In this document: positions 40,111-49,647 of the stretch, in pieces
How the letters are laid out: the number at the start of each line of letters is the position of its first letter
How positions within the stretch are numbered: the stretch's first letter is position 1
Source of the DNA: Longimicrobiales bacterium
GTDB lineage: Bacteria; Gemmatimonadota; Gemmatimonadetes; Longimicrobiales; Gaopeijiaceae
Length of the DNA stretch: 64,000 bases
Assembly (NCBI GenBank): GCA_028279425.1
Contig: JANQNV010000001.1
Coordinates: 1 to 64,000, forward strand
Reading direction: 5' to 3'
Program-made: the position numbers and the translations under genes
Notes under the pieces: model-generated
Told to the model about the DNA's origin: nothing
Seen by the model: the letters and a program-made list of their open reading frames with translations, nothing else
Databases searched by the model: none

Positions 40111-40287
40111 GGTGACGTCCCGGTTGGGGGGAGGCAGGCCCGGCAGAGTGGATGCCCAGGCACCAGGCCCCGTAAGCTACGGGGGGCGGCCCACGGCGTG
40201 AAGTCGGGCGGGCTCCTCGGGCCCTCAGACCGCCGCGATCGTGCGTCGGGCCAGGGCGGGACGCCGTCGCGCTCCCTTCATGGGCCC

Positions 40288-41571
40288 TCACTCTCCATCG
40301 GGACGGAACGACCGACGCGTGGGGAGGATCGGTGGCGGGGGGACCCGCTTCCGAGGCACCGGCGGGTCGTCGGGCGTGGGTTCGAGCGACCCGGTCGGAT
40401 CGGGAGCCGGAGCGTCGTCGCTCGTGGGCGCCGCGCCCTCTGGAGCGAAGTCGCCGATCGGAGCCGGGATCCCGACCGGTTCAGCTTCGTCCTCCACAAC
40501 GGTCACCGCCGGGTGCGGAGCCCCGGCGTCGTCGCGCGGTCGTGGTGTCTCGGCCGCTTCGGTGTCGCTGCCCGACCCCGCCGCATCTTCGCCGCCCAGC
40601 AGCTCGAAGGGCTCCACGGCAGCGAAGCCTTTGAAGCGTCCCCAGTAGCGTGCGTGGGCGAGCGCGAAATCCGGCGAGAGGCCGGGATCGGGCGCGTGCC
40701 CCGCGTGATGGAACGACAGGGCCGACACCTTCGCGTCCATCCAGCGCCCCACGTCGCGATAGACGCTCGGAGCGAAGTCGAGGCTGGAGGTCGGGGTCGC
40801 GTACCCGAGCACCGTCGTCACCGAGCGGGTCGCCCCCTCTGCCAGTGTATGCGCGTTGCGCCGCTGCTCGTCGCGGTCGGCGGCCGACGGGAGATACGCC
40901 CAGGTGGGGCGCATCTCGGCCACGACACGGGCGACCTGGGCTTCGACGGCATCGGGGTCCGCCGATCCCGAATCGGCGAACAACAACCGTACGCCGAGCT
41001 CCTTCGCCGCCTTGCGCGCTCGGTTGACGACGCGGTCGTCGTCGTCTCCGCCGAGGAGCACCAACATGAGGACGTCGTGCCCCGCCGCCTGGTGGGCGGC
41101 CAACGACGCCCCGCAGCCCAACTCCACGTCTCCGGGGCGCGCGCCGACCGCGATCACCGCCGGCGCCTTTTCGTCACCCGCCCGCCATCTCGGGAGGAGT
41201 TCGCGGAGTCTCGCCTCGAGATCTTCGGGGTCGACCGGCTTGGTCATCAGGGCGTCTGCCCCGGCCCGGTAGGCCCCGGACACGTACGACGCGTCGGTAT
41301 AGCCCGTGGCTGCAAGGACCGGAAGCCGCGGGAAGGCCTTCTTCAGGGCGCGGGTGAGCTCGAACCCGTCGATGCCCGGAAGGTTGAGGTCGGTCAGAAC
41401 GAGATCGAAGGACTCACGTTGGGCGAGCTCGAGCGCCTGGAGCCCGTCTTGCACGAGTGTGACGTCGAATGGACCGAGCTTCTGGAGAAGGGCCGAAAGC
41501 AGGAGCGACTGGTCCGGGGCATCTTCGGCCAGCAGGATGCGGAAGACGGAGTCGGCTGCCGATTCGTTCAC
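40288..41571 (-). CDS. Response-regulator receiver domain fused to PIG-L/LmbE-like domain
   Basis: REC: ILLAEDAPDQSLLLSALL...DLVLTDLNLPGIDGFELTRALK...ALMTKPVDPEDL; PIG-L-like: IAVGARPGDVELGCGASLAAHQAAGHDVLMLVLLGGD. Confidence 0.82.
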   Translation of the reverse strand: MNESAADSVFRILLAEDAPDQSLLLSALLQKLGPFDVTLVQDGLQALELAQRESFDLVLTDLNLPGIDGFELTRALKKAFPRLPVLAATGYTDASYVSGAYRAGADALMTKPVDPEDLEARLRELLPRWRAGDEKAPAVIAVGARPGDVELGCGASLAAHQAAGHDVLMLVLLGGDDDDRVVNRARKAAKELGVRLLFADSGSADPDAVEAQVARVVAEMRPTWAYLPSAADRDEQRRNAHTLAEGATRSVTTVLGYATPTSSLDFAPSVYRDVGRWMDAKVSALSFHHAGHAPDPGLSPDFALAHARYWGRFKGFAAVEPFELLGGEDAAGSGSDTEAAETPRPRDDAGAPHPAVTVVEDEAEPVGIPAPIGDFAPEGAAPTSDDAPAPDPTGSLEPTPDDPPVPRKRVPPPPILPTRRSFRPDGE

Positions 41572-41658
41572 GGATCGCCGGGGGTGCAGAGGAACGGAGC
41601 GTCGCTTGGCTAACGTAGGGGTCCGCTCTGGGTTTGCCCACCGTTTCGCATTTGCTCT

Positions 41659-42444
41659 TCACCCTCGGGAGCGTTGGATCCTCGCCACGAGGGCCGTCAT
41701 GAGGTCCCGAGGCATGGCCTTTGCCGCCCACACCGCCGCCTTGTTGGTCCACCCCGGGACCACGCGTCGCCGACCCGCGAGGGCTCCGTCGATGCCCGCG
41801 CGGGCGACGGGCCGAGGGTCCATGACGCCTTGCTGCGCAGAGCCGGGTTGGCGTGCGCCGGCCCGGGCGAGGAACTCGGTTCGTGTGGGGCCGGGACACA
41901 AACACGTGACCGAAACCCCCGTGCCTCGGAGTTCCTGGGACAACGCGTCGGAATACGACAGCACGAAGGCTTTCGTTGCGTAGTACGTGGTCATGCCCGG
42001 GCCCGGCATGAACGAAGCCACCGAGGCGACGTTGAGGAGGCGTCCCGCGCCTCGGGCCACCATGGCCGGTAGCAGGCCGCGGGTGAGGCCGACGATCGCC
42101 GATACGTTGAGCCGGATCATCGCGGCCTCCGCCTCTGCGTCGGTGTCGAGGTACCCGCCGAGGAGTCCGACTCCCGCGTTGTTGATCAGCAGGTCGACGG
42201 GCCGAGCTGGATCGACCGCCCGGAGGAGCGTGCCTACGCCGGCTGCGTGGGCGAGGTCACAGGCCACGACACGTATCTCGACTCCGAAGTCCCCCTCGAG
42301 ACGGGATCGCAGATCGTCGAGCCGCGCCTGGTCGCGCGAGGCCAGGATGAGGTCCCACTCCTCAGCCGCCAGAAGCGAAGCGAATTCACGACCCAGGCCC
42401 GACGACGCACCGGTAACCACGGCGAGGCGACGCGGAGGGGGCAT
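41659..42444 (-). CDS. SDR-family oxidoreductase
   Basis: VVTGASSGLGREFASLLA...INNAGVGLLG...YYATKAFVLSYSDAL. Confidence 0.92.
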   Translation of the reverse strand: MPPPRRLAVVTGASSGLGREFASLLAAEEWDLILASRDQARLDDLRSRLEGDFGVEIRVVACDLAHAAGVGTLLRAVDPARPVDLLINNAGVGLLGGYLDTDAEAEAAMIRLNVSAIVGLTRGLLPAMVARGAGRLLNVASVASFMPGPGMTTYYATKAFVLSYSDALSQELRGTGVSVTCLCPGPTRTEFLARAGARQPGSAQQGVMDPRPVARAGIDGALAGRRRVVPGWTNKAAVWAAKAMPRDLMTALVARIQRSRG

Positions 42445-43706
42445 CAGGACGTTTCGGGATCCATCGACGAGGCGTCCGCCAACCCGGCCGCCGGGGGCGT
42501 CTCGACCACCCGTCCGCGGGCCGCGGGCTCGGGCACGAAGAACCAGACGATGAGTCCCATGATGAAGACCGAAGCCGCGGCCAGCACCGTGTTGCTCGCG
42601 TACCCACGATTGGCGAACAGCGGCCCGGCCACGGCGCCTCCCACAGCGAACCCGACCTGGCCGAGGGCGACGGCGAGGCTCATCAGCGCCCCTCGGCGGT
42701 GGTCCTTCACCAGGGCGGTGAGCAGCGCCGAGAAGGGCGAGATCCGCGCCGCGACGAGGACCATCGTGAGGAAGAAGATCGGGTAGGCGACCCAGAATGC
42801 GTCGACCACGACGGTGGTGATGAGCATGACGATCGACAACCCGGCGCAGGACCCCAGGATGATCCCCTTGCGCCCGATCCGATCCGACAGCTTACCGGCT
42901 TGAGGCCCGGTGAATACATTCGCCAGCCCTCCGACCAGGAACAGCGTCGCGATCCCGTTGGGCGTCGCCTCGACGAACGAGCGCTCCAGCCAGGTGGGCA
43001 GATAGACCACGTAGAGCGAAAGGCCGAGAAACATCATGAAGAAGGCGGCCGCGGCCCAGGCGATTTCGGGCCGCCGGATCATGTCGAAGTAGTTTCGGAG
43101 GGCGCTCCCCACCGTCAGGCGACCCTCGGACCGCACCACGTCCGGCTGAGGGACTCGCAGGAAGATCAGAATCCACGTCAGCGCCATCGTGACGGCGAAG
43201 AGACCGAAGGGCGCGCGGATCCCCAGCCGGCCCGCGATGACGATCCCGAGCGGGATACCGATCACCTGCCCGAAGGCCGACCCGCTCATGATCCACCCCG
43301 TGGCCCACCCGCGGCGCTCGTACGGGAAGAAGTCGCCCACGTACGACACCGCTGCGCCGCTCAGCACGCCACCTGCGACGCCCGCGAAGAGCCGCACCGC
43401 GAGGAACGTCGTGTAGTCGCGGGCGAAGAGGTGCATGACCAGCGCGACGGTCATGGTTCCCGTGCCCAGGAGCAGAATTCGGCGCCGGCCGATCTTGTCG
43501 GAAATCGGGCCCGAGATGATTGCGAACACGCCGACCATCAGCGCGTAGACCGACACGAGCGTTCCCAACGCCGCGTCGCCGATCGAGAGTTCTTCGCCGA
43601 TCTGGGGGAGGATCGGCGAGATGATCATGATCTGGCTCGCCGATGAAAAGACGAGGAGCCATAGCGCGAATACGATCAGGCGCGGCGACGTGCGTTCAGT
43701 GCTCAA
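42444..43706 (-). CDS. MFS transporter
   Basis: 420 aa, about 12 TM; GPISDKIGRRRILLLG and GKLSDRIGRKGIILGS motifs. Confidence 0.92.
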   Translation of the reverse strand: MSTERTSPRLIVFALWLLVFSSASQIMIISPILPQIGEELSIGDAALGTLVSVYALMVGVFAIISGPISDKIGRRRILLLGTGTMTVALVMHLFARDYTTFLAVRLFAGVAGGVLSGAAVSYVGDFFPYERRGWATGWIMSGSAFGQVIGIPLGIVIAGRLGIRAPFGLFAVTMALTWILIFLRVPQPDVVRSEGRLTVGSALRNYFDMIRRPEIAWAAAAFFMMFLGLSLYVVYLPTWLERSFVEATPNGIATLFLVGGLANVFTGPQAGKLSDRIGRKGIILGSCAGLSIVMLITTVVVDAFWVAYPIFFLTMVLVAARISPFSALLTALVKDHRRGALMSLAVALGQVGFAVGGAVAGPLFANRGYASNTVLAAASVFIMGLIVWFFVPEPAARGRVVETPPAAGLADASSMDPETS

Positions 43707-43733
43707 GAGCGAGGCGGTCGGGCGGGGACCGCC

Positions 43734-44516
43734 TCAGACCGACTCCTTGTGGACGATCGTGGCGTGGCGCTGATCGGTCGGCATGAGGACGAGCTGGAAC
43801 ACGTCCACGTGCTCGGGGGCGTTGACGACGTACGAGACGGCGTCGGCGACGTCGGAGGGCGAGAGCGGAGTGTATCCCTGATAGACGGAGTCGGCGCGTG
43901 ACGCGTCCCCGTGGAATCGCACGCGGCTGAACTCCGTCTCGACGAGACCCGGGTCGACACTCGACACCCGGACGCGCGTTCCGGCCAGGTCGACGTTGAT
44001 TCCCTCGGTGAGGGCGAATACGGCGAACTTGGTGCCGCAATACACGCCGCCGTTGGGATACACCCAGCGCCCGGCGATGCTGCCGATGTTGACGACGTGT
44101 CCCCGGTCGGCCTCGATCATGGCGGGCAGAAACGCGCGCGTCGTGTACAGCAGTCCCTTCACGTTGGTGTCGATCATCTCGTCCCAGTCGTCGAGATCAC
44201 CACCCTGGATGGGGTCGAGGCCCAGCGCCTTGCCCGCGTTGTTGACGAGTACGTCCGGTACGAAGTCCAGCGCCTGGAGCCGAGTACGGAGTGCATCGAC
44301 CGCCTCGCGATCGCGCACGTCGAGCGGGGCCGGGTGCACATCGACGCCGTGGGTGCTCGTCAGTTCGTCCGCCAGCGCATCGAGTCGCTCGCTGCGGCGG
44401 CCGGTGATCACCAGGCGTGCACCGTCTCGTGCGAAGGCGTGCGCGCAGGCCTCACCGATCCCGGCCGTGGCCCCGGTGATGAGGATGGTCCGACCGGCGA
44501 TGCGATTGGGCGTCAT
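43734..44516 (-). CDS. SDR-family oxidoreductase (YdfG-like)
   Basis: RTILITGATAGIGEACAHAFARDGARLVITGRR...NNAGKALGLDP...YCGTKFAVFALTEGI. Confidence 0.92.
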   Translation of the reverse strand: MTPNRIAGRTILITGATAGIGEACAHAFARDGARLVITGRRSERLDALADELTSTHGVDVHPAPLDVRDREAVDALRTRLQALDFVPDVLVNNAGKALGLDPIQGGDLDDWDEMIDTNVKGLLYTTRAFLPAMIEADRGHVVNIGSIAGRWVYPNGGVYCGTKFAVFALTEGINVDLAGTRVRVSSVDPGLVETEFSRVRFHGDASRADSVYQGYTPLSPSDVADAVSYVVNAPEHVDVFQLVLMPTDQRHATIVHKESV

Positions 44517-44588
44517 GGACTCGAGGCGTGGGAGGCGGAGGCGAAGAATACCGGCGGGCGGTCGGTGCGCCAACTCACCGGCCGGGCA

Positions 44589-45713
44589 TCACGCGTGGTC
44601 GGCTTCCGTCGGGCCCTCGGTCTGAGCGACCCCGGAAGGCGGCGCGGGGTCCCGCCCCCACCAGATCGCCGCGGCGAGGGCGATCGTCAGCGGCACGACC
44701 ACGCCCAGCACGATGATCCCGAACTCCTCTTCGAAGGGGTGGTCTGCGGTATGAAGTCCCAGGTACACCGCGTACAACACGTAGTACGCGATGAAGACCG
44801 TGCCCTCGCGGCGACTGATCGACGCCCCGGTCACGAACACGGGAAGCGCAGCGATGGCGACCGCCAGCATCACCGGGAAGTCGAAGTGAAGGAGCCCGCT
44901 CGCGATCGGGATTCCGCCGCCCGCGACCGCCCCCGCTCCGAGCACGGCGAGTACGTTGAACAGGTTGCTGCCCACGACGTTGCCGACGGCGAGATCGCGT
45001 TCGCCGCGCATACTCGCCAGAACCGATGTGGCGAGCTCGGGGAGCGATGTGCCGGCCGCGACCAGCGTGAGCCCGATCACCAGCTCGCTCACCCCGACGG
45101 TGCGCGCGATCGAGGTCGCGCCCTCCACCAGGGCGTCCGCGCCGAGGACGAGGCAAGCCAGACCCCCCAGGGCGCAGGCGATCTGGAGGAGCACCGAGCC
45201 GGGCGGGCGTGCCGCTTCCGGGTTCGACGTCACGGCGACGACCGAGTCGCGGCCTCGCTTCGACCACCAGACCAACGTAGCGAGATAGGCTGCGAGGAGA
45301 GCGAGGAGAAACACACCCTCGACCCTCGAGATCAACCGATCCCAACCGATGAGGAGGGGGAGCGCGGAAACCCCGACCATCACCGGTACGTCGAACTGGA
45401 CGAGTTGACTCTTGACCACGAGGGGAGCGAAGACCGCGCTCACCCCGAGGATGAGGAGGATGTTGAAGATGTTGCTCCCCACCACGTTGCCGAGGGCCAC
45501 GTCGGGGCGCCCGTCGAGCGCAGCGTCGACACTGACGGCGATCTCGGGAGCCGAGGTGCCGAGAGCCACGACCGTGAGGCCGATGACGAGGGGCGGGATA
45601 CCGAGTCGCGCGGCGAGCCCCGATGCACCCCGCACCAGCAGGTCGGCGCCGAGCATCAGCACGACGAGGCCGCCGATGGCCCACAGGGCGTCCGTCATGA
45701 TGGAGTTCGTCAT
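44589..45713 (-). CDS. Calcium/sodium antiporter (CaCA family, YrbG-like)
   Basis: Two repeats: VVALGTSAPEIAVSVDAALDGRPDVALGNVVGSNIFNILLILG and LVAAGTSLPELATSVLASMRGERDLAVGNVVGSNLFNVLAVLG. Confidence 0.94.
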   Translation of the reverse strand: MTNSIMTDALWAIGGLVVLMLGADLLVRGASGLAARLGIPPLVIGLTVVALGTSAPEIAVSVDAALDGRPDVALGNVVGSNIFNILLILGVSAVFAPLVVKSQLVQFDVPVMVGVSALPLLIGWDRLISRVEGVFLLALLAAYLATLVWWSKRGRDSVVAVTSNPEAARPPGSVLLQIACALGGLACLVLGADALVEGATSIARTVGVSELVIGLTLVAAGTSLPELATSVLASMRGERDLAVGNVVGSNLFNVLAVLGAGAVAGGGIPIASGLLHFDFPVMLAVAIAALPVFVTGASISRREGTVFIAYYVLYAVYLGLHTADHPFEEEFGIIVLGVVVPLTIALAAAIWWGRDPAPPSGVAQTEGPTEADHA

Positions 45714-45743
45714 CAGGGCGACGAACGGGGTAGCTTGTGGGGC

Positions 45744-46505
45744 ATGAAGAGGCGATTTCGCAGACTCAGGCGGATCATCCGTTGGGGGATCACACTCGCG
45801 GTGGGACTTCCCCTGCTGGCATGGCTGTTCCTTCCCTGGCCCGTGTCGTGGAAGTGGCGAGAGCCCGAGCGGACGTCGTTCATGAAGTATCGCACGGCCG
45901 AGGCCGCCGAAAAGGGGGCCGACATCTCGATACGGTACGATTGGATCCCGCTTTCGCGGATGTCGCCCGATGTCGTCCAGGCGGTGATTCTGGCCGAAGA
46001 CCAACGCTTCCGTCTACATGGCGGGGTGGACTGGCTCGCCCTCGCCGACGAGGTGGGGTACGACGGTGAGCCTCCGTTTCGCTGGACCCACCCGTCCGAC
46101 CTGGTGGCGCTCGCGAGAGCGGTGCGGCGAGTCTGGCGCGACCGCGCCGAGATGAAGGGCCGCAGCACGATCACGCAGCAACTGGCCAAGAATCTCTACT
46201 TCACCCCGGAGCGGTCGCTTCGGCGAAAGGCGGGCGAGTTCGTGGTGGCCCAGCGCCTAGAGTGGTTTCTCGACAAGGACCGTATCCTCGAGCTCTACCT
46301 CAACACGGCGGAGTTCGGCCCTGGCGTGTTCGGAGTGGAGGCGGCGAGCCGGCACTACTTCGGCATCGGTGCCTCCGGCCTGGACCGCCAGCAAGCCGCG
46401 ACGTTGGCAGCCACCCTTCCCCACCCGTTGTCTTCGAATCTCCACAGCGCGCCGTCGCAGATGGAGGCCCGGCGCGGTCGCATCCTGGGAATGATGGGCC
46501 GGTGA
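45744..46505 (+). CDS. mtgA: Monofunctional peptidoglycan transglycosylase
   Basis: VQAVILAEDQRFRLHGGVDW...KGRSTITQQLAKNLYFTPERSLRRKAGEFVVAQRLEWFLDKDRILELYLNTAEFGPGVFGVEAASRHYFG. Confidence 0.94.
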   Translation: MKRRFRRLRRIIRWGITLAVGLPLLAWLFLPWPVSWKWREPERTSFMKYRTAEAAEKGADISIRYDWIPLSRMSPDVVQAVILAEDQRFRLHGGVDWLALADEVGYDGEPPFRWTHPSDLVALARAVRRVWRDRAEMKGRSTITQQLAKNLYFTPERSLRRKAGEFVVAQRLEWFLDKDRILELYLNTAEFGPGVFGVEAASRHYFGIGASGLDRQQAATLAATLPHPLSSNLHSAPSQMEARRGRILGMMGR

Positions 46506-46512
46506 GGGTGCT

Positions 46513-47739
46513 GTGACCGACAGGAGCGTCATCGTCATCGGGGCCGGAGCTGCGGGTTTGCTCGCGGCGCACTTCGCCGCGCGTTCGGGAGCGCAGGTCG
46601 AGCTCGTCGAGCGCACGCGCGATGGTGGCCGAAAGATTCTCATCAGCGGCGGAGGGCGCTGCAACGTGCTGCCGGGGGTCGCTCGGCCAGAACGATACGT
46701 GACCGCCTCGTCGGCCCATCGCATGCGGCGGCTGCTGAAGTCGTGGCCGTTGGTGGAGCAGCGAGAGTTCTTCACGCGTGAGCTGGGGATCGATCTCGTC
46801 CTGGAGCCCGAGACCGGCAAGTTGTTTCCCTCGTCGCATCGCGCTCGAGACGTGCGGGACGGCCTGGTGGAGGCGGTGCGGCGCGCCGGAGCGCGCATGC
46901 GTTTCGATACCCGGGTAACCGGGCTCGGTCCGCCGCCTTCGCCGGACGCCGACTGGCGTGTGCATCTGGAGGGAGGTGCGACGCTGTCGGCGCGGTGCGT
47001 GGTCGTGGCCACCGGCGGCCTGTCGGTTCCCGCCACGGGTAGCGACGGTGCGGGGCTCGGATGGCTCGAGGCGCTCGGGCACGAGGTGCATCCGCTGTAT
47101 CCCGCCCTGACGCCCCTCACCGGTTGCGCCGATCACGCCGATCTGGCCGGCGTGTCGCTCTCCGTACGGATTCGGGCTCCGGGGGCGCGGCCGCGCTTCG
47201 AGACGACCGACGGCTTCCTCTTCACCCACCGCGGCTACAGCGGTCCGTCGGTGCTGGACGCTTCGCATCTCACCGTGGGTGGGGCGGATACCCGTCAGTC
47301 CCTGCGGGTGCGCTGGGCCGCGCATGAGACCGCGGAGTGGGACGAGATGCTGGTGTCGGCGCGGCAGGGCATCGTCGGGGGGGTGGTGTCGGACCACGTG
47401 CCGGCCCGTCTCGCGCGTCGACTCGTGCACGAGGCGGGGGTGCCGTGGGACCGCGCCGTCTCGAGACTGACGCGCGCCGAGCGGCGGTCCCTGACCCGGA
47501 TCCTCGGGGACTACGACCTGCCCTGGGACGGCAACGAGGGCTACAAGAAGGCCGAGGTGACGGGGGGCGGCGTCGCTCTCGATCAGGTCGACCTGCGCAC
47601 CCTCGAGAGCAGGGTGTCGCCCCGACTGTTCCTGTGCGGTGAGCTGCTCGACGCCTTCGGACCCATCGGGGGGCACAACTTCTTCTGGGCATGGGCCACG
47701 GGGCGCGCCGCGGGACGGGGGGCGGCGCAGACGGCTTGA
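46513..47739 (+). CDS. NAD(P)/FAD-dependent oxidoreductase (HI0933 family)
   Basis: VIVIGAGAAGLLAAHFAARSGAQVELVERTRDGGRKILISGGGRCNVLPG...VTGGGVALDQVDLRTLESR...GHNFFWAWATG. Confidence 0.9.
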   Translation: MTDRSVIVIGAGAAGLLAAHFAARSGAQVELVERTRDGGRKILISGGGRCNVLPGVARPERYVTASSAHRMRRLLKSWPLVEQREFFTRELGIDLVLEPETGKLFPSSHRARDVRDGLVEAVRRAGARMRFDTRVTGLGPPPSPDADWRVHLEGGATLSARCVVVATGGLSVPATGSDGAGLGWLEALGHEVHPLYPALTPLTGCADHADLAGVSLSVRIRAPGARPRFETTDGFLFTHRGYSGPSVLDASHLTVGGADTRQSLRVRWAAHETAEWDEMLVSARQGIVGGVVSDHVPARLARRLVHEAGVPWDRAVSRLTRAERRSLTRILGDYDLPWDGNEGYKKAEVTGGGVALDQVDLRTLESRVSPRLFLCGELLDAFGPIGGHNFFWAWATGRAAGRGAAQTA

Positions 47740-47864
47740 GCCATGGGGCGTTTCCTTTTTGCCCCGGCCTGCAGCCCTGCCTACCATGACGTACTCAGGG
47801 CCCGGCGAATTCCGTGAGGTCGGCCGGGCCGCCGGTACGTTTCGATCGTGTGCGGAGGCACTTC

Positions 47865-49580
47865 ATGCGTCGCTCCCAGGTAGCGGGACTCTCGACCCTC
47901 GCCCTCGCGTTCGCCGGCGCGGCCTGCGGCCCCGAGCGCTCGGCCCAGACTCCCGCCGACCTCGTCGTCACGAACGGCCGGGTCGTCACCGTCGACGAAG
48001 ATCTTCCGGAGGCCGAAGCCGTCGCCATGCGGGGAGACCGCATCGTCGCGGTCGGCACGGCGGCCGAGATCGGTGACCTCGTGGGTGACGAGACCGAGGT
48101 GATCGACGCCGAGGGTCGGCTGGTCATCCCCGCCTTCATCGAGGGGCACGGGCACTTCACCGGGCTCGGGGACTCCAAGATGATTCTCGACCTGACCACC
48201 GCCACGAGCTGGGACGACATCGTGGCGCAGGTGGAGGCCGCGGCAGCGGAGCTTCCGGCGGGCACCTTGATCCGCGGCCGAGGGTGGCACCAGGAGAAGT
48301 GGACGGCCACGCCCGAGCCCAACGTCGACGGGGTGCCGTTGCACGACGCCCTTTCGGCGGTGTCGCCGAATCATCCGGTCTACCTCACCCACGCCTCGGG
48401 CCATGCCGCCTTCGTCAACGCCCGCGCCATGGAGTTGGCGGGCATCGACCCGACCACGCCCGATCCCATCGGCGGGACCATCGTACACGACGGCTCCGGT
48501 CGCCCGACGGGATTGCTGCGGGAAACCGCGCAAGGACTCGTAGGGAATCTGCGCCGCGAAGAGATGACCGCCGATGAGCGCGCGGAGAGGTTCCGTCGCC
48601 AGGTGCAACTCGCGGGGCAGGAGGCGCTCGAGAAGGGCATCACCTCGTTTCACGATGCGGGCACCGGTTTCGCGACGATCGACGGCTATCGCGAACTGGC
48701 GGATGCCGGCGAACTGCCGGTCCGCCTGTACGCCATGGTCCGTGCGTCGAATGCGTCGCTCGACACCAACCTCGCCGACTACTACCTCGACGATCACGCC
48801 GACGGCTTTCTGACCGTGCGCTCGATCAAGAGATCGATCGACGGGGCGCTGGGGTCGCACGGTGCCTGGCTTCTCCAACCCTACGAAGACCTTCCCTCGA
48901 GTGCGGGGCTGAATACGTCTCCTGTGGAAGACGTCGAAGAGACGGCTCGGATCGCGGCGCGGCACGGATTCCAGCTCAACGTCCACGCGATCGGAGATCG
49001 GGCCAACCGTGAGGTGCTGAACCTCTTCGAACGGGCGTGGGCGAGCTCCGACGTCGACGGATCGGGGCTGCGGTGGAGAATCGAGCACGCGCAGCACCTC
49101 CATCCCGACGACATTCCTCGCTTCGCCGACCTGGGCGTCGTCGCCTCCATGCAGGGAATCCACGGCACGTCGGATGGACCCTGGGTGCCCGAGAAGCTCG
49201 GGCAGGAGCGCGCGAGAACGGGGGCGTACATGTGGCGCTCGCTCTGGGACTCCGGTGCGACGGTGACCAATGGCACCGATGTGCCGGTCGAACCGATCGA
49301 CCCCATCGCCTCGTACTACGCGATGGTGAGTCGGATGACCCGGACCGGTGAACGCTTCTACCCCGACGAGGCGCTCAACCGGATGGAGTCGCTGCGGGCC
49401 TATACGATCAACAACGCCTTCGCGGCGTTCCAGGAAGACGTGCTCGGGTCCATCACGCCGGGGAAGTATGCCGATCTCGCGATTCTCTCCGACGATATTC
49501 TGATGATTCCCGAGGAGGAGATCCCCACTGCGGTGGTCGACATGACGGTCATGGCCGGGAGGGTCGCGTATCGTCGATAG
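47865..49580 (+). CDS. Amidohydrolase (YtcJ-like)
   Basis: Lipobox-like N-terminus; DLVVTNGRVVTVDEDLPEAEAVAMRGDRIVAVG...FIEGHGHFTGLG...HQEKWTATPEP...HAIGDRANREVLNLFE...RIEHAQHL. Confidence 0.92.
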   Translation: MRRSQVAGLSTLALAFAGAACGPERSAQTPADLVVTNGRVVTVDEDLPEAEAVAMRGDRIVAVGTAAEIGDLVGDETEVIDAEGRLVIPAFIEGHGHFTGLGDSKMILDLTTATSWDDIVAQVEAAAAELPAGTLIRGRGWHQEKWTATPEPNVDGVPLHDALSAVSPNHPVYLTHASGHAAFVNARAMELAGIDPTTPDPIGGTIVHDGSGRPTGLLRETAQGLVGNLRREEMTADERAERFRRQVQLAGQEALEKGITSFHDAGTGFATIDGYRELADAGELPVRLYAMVRASNASLDTNLADYYLDDHADGFLTVRSIKRSIDGALGSHGAWLLQPYEDLPSSAGLNTSPVEDVEETARIAARHGFQLNVHAIGDRANREVLNLFERAWASSDVDGSGLRWRIEHAQHLHPDDIPRFADLGVVASMQGIHGTSDGPWVPEKLGQERARTGAYMWRSLWDSGATVTNGTDVPVEPIDPIASYYAMVSRMTRTGERFYPDEALNRMESLRAYTINNAFAAFQEDVLGSITPGKYADLAILSDDILMIPEEEIPTAVVDMTVMAGRVAYRR

Positions 49581-49592
49581 GGGGTCTCCGAC

Positions 49593-49598
49593 TATAAT
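49593..49598 (+). promoter_or_regulatory. Candidate -10 (TATAAT) upstream of the zinc-ribbon gene
   Basis: Exact TATAAT about 50 nt upstream of the GTG start; no convincing -35. Confidence 0.3.
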
Positions 49599-49647
49599 GG
49601 AGGGATGTCTCGGGAGTGCGGGGGTGGGTCTCTGAAGGGGAGGGGAC

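Noticed and set aside
40168-40184. CCCCGTA-agc-TACGGGG hairpin between accA and the REC-PIG-L gene
   Set aside because: Short stem, no U-tract; could be chance in GC-rich DNA, so not called as a terminator.
43911-45743. N-terminal ~610 aa of the 864-aa plus-strand ORF
   Set aside because: Antisense to the SDR and antiporter genes; only the in-frame C-terminal part (from 45744) is the transglycosylase.
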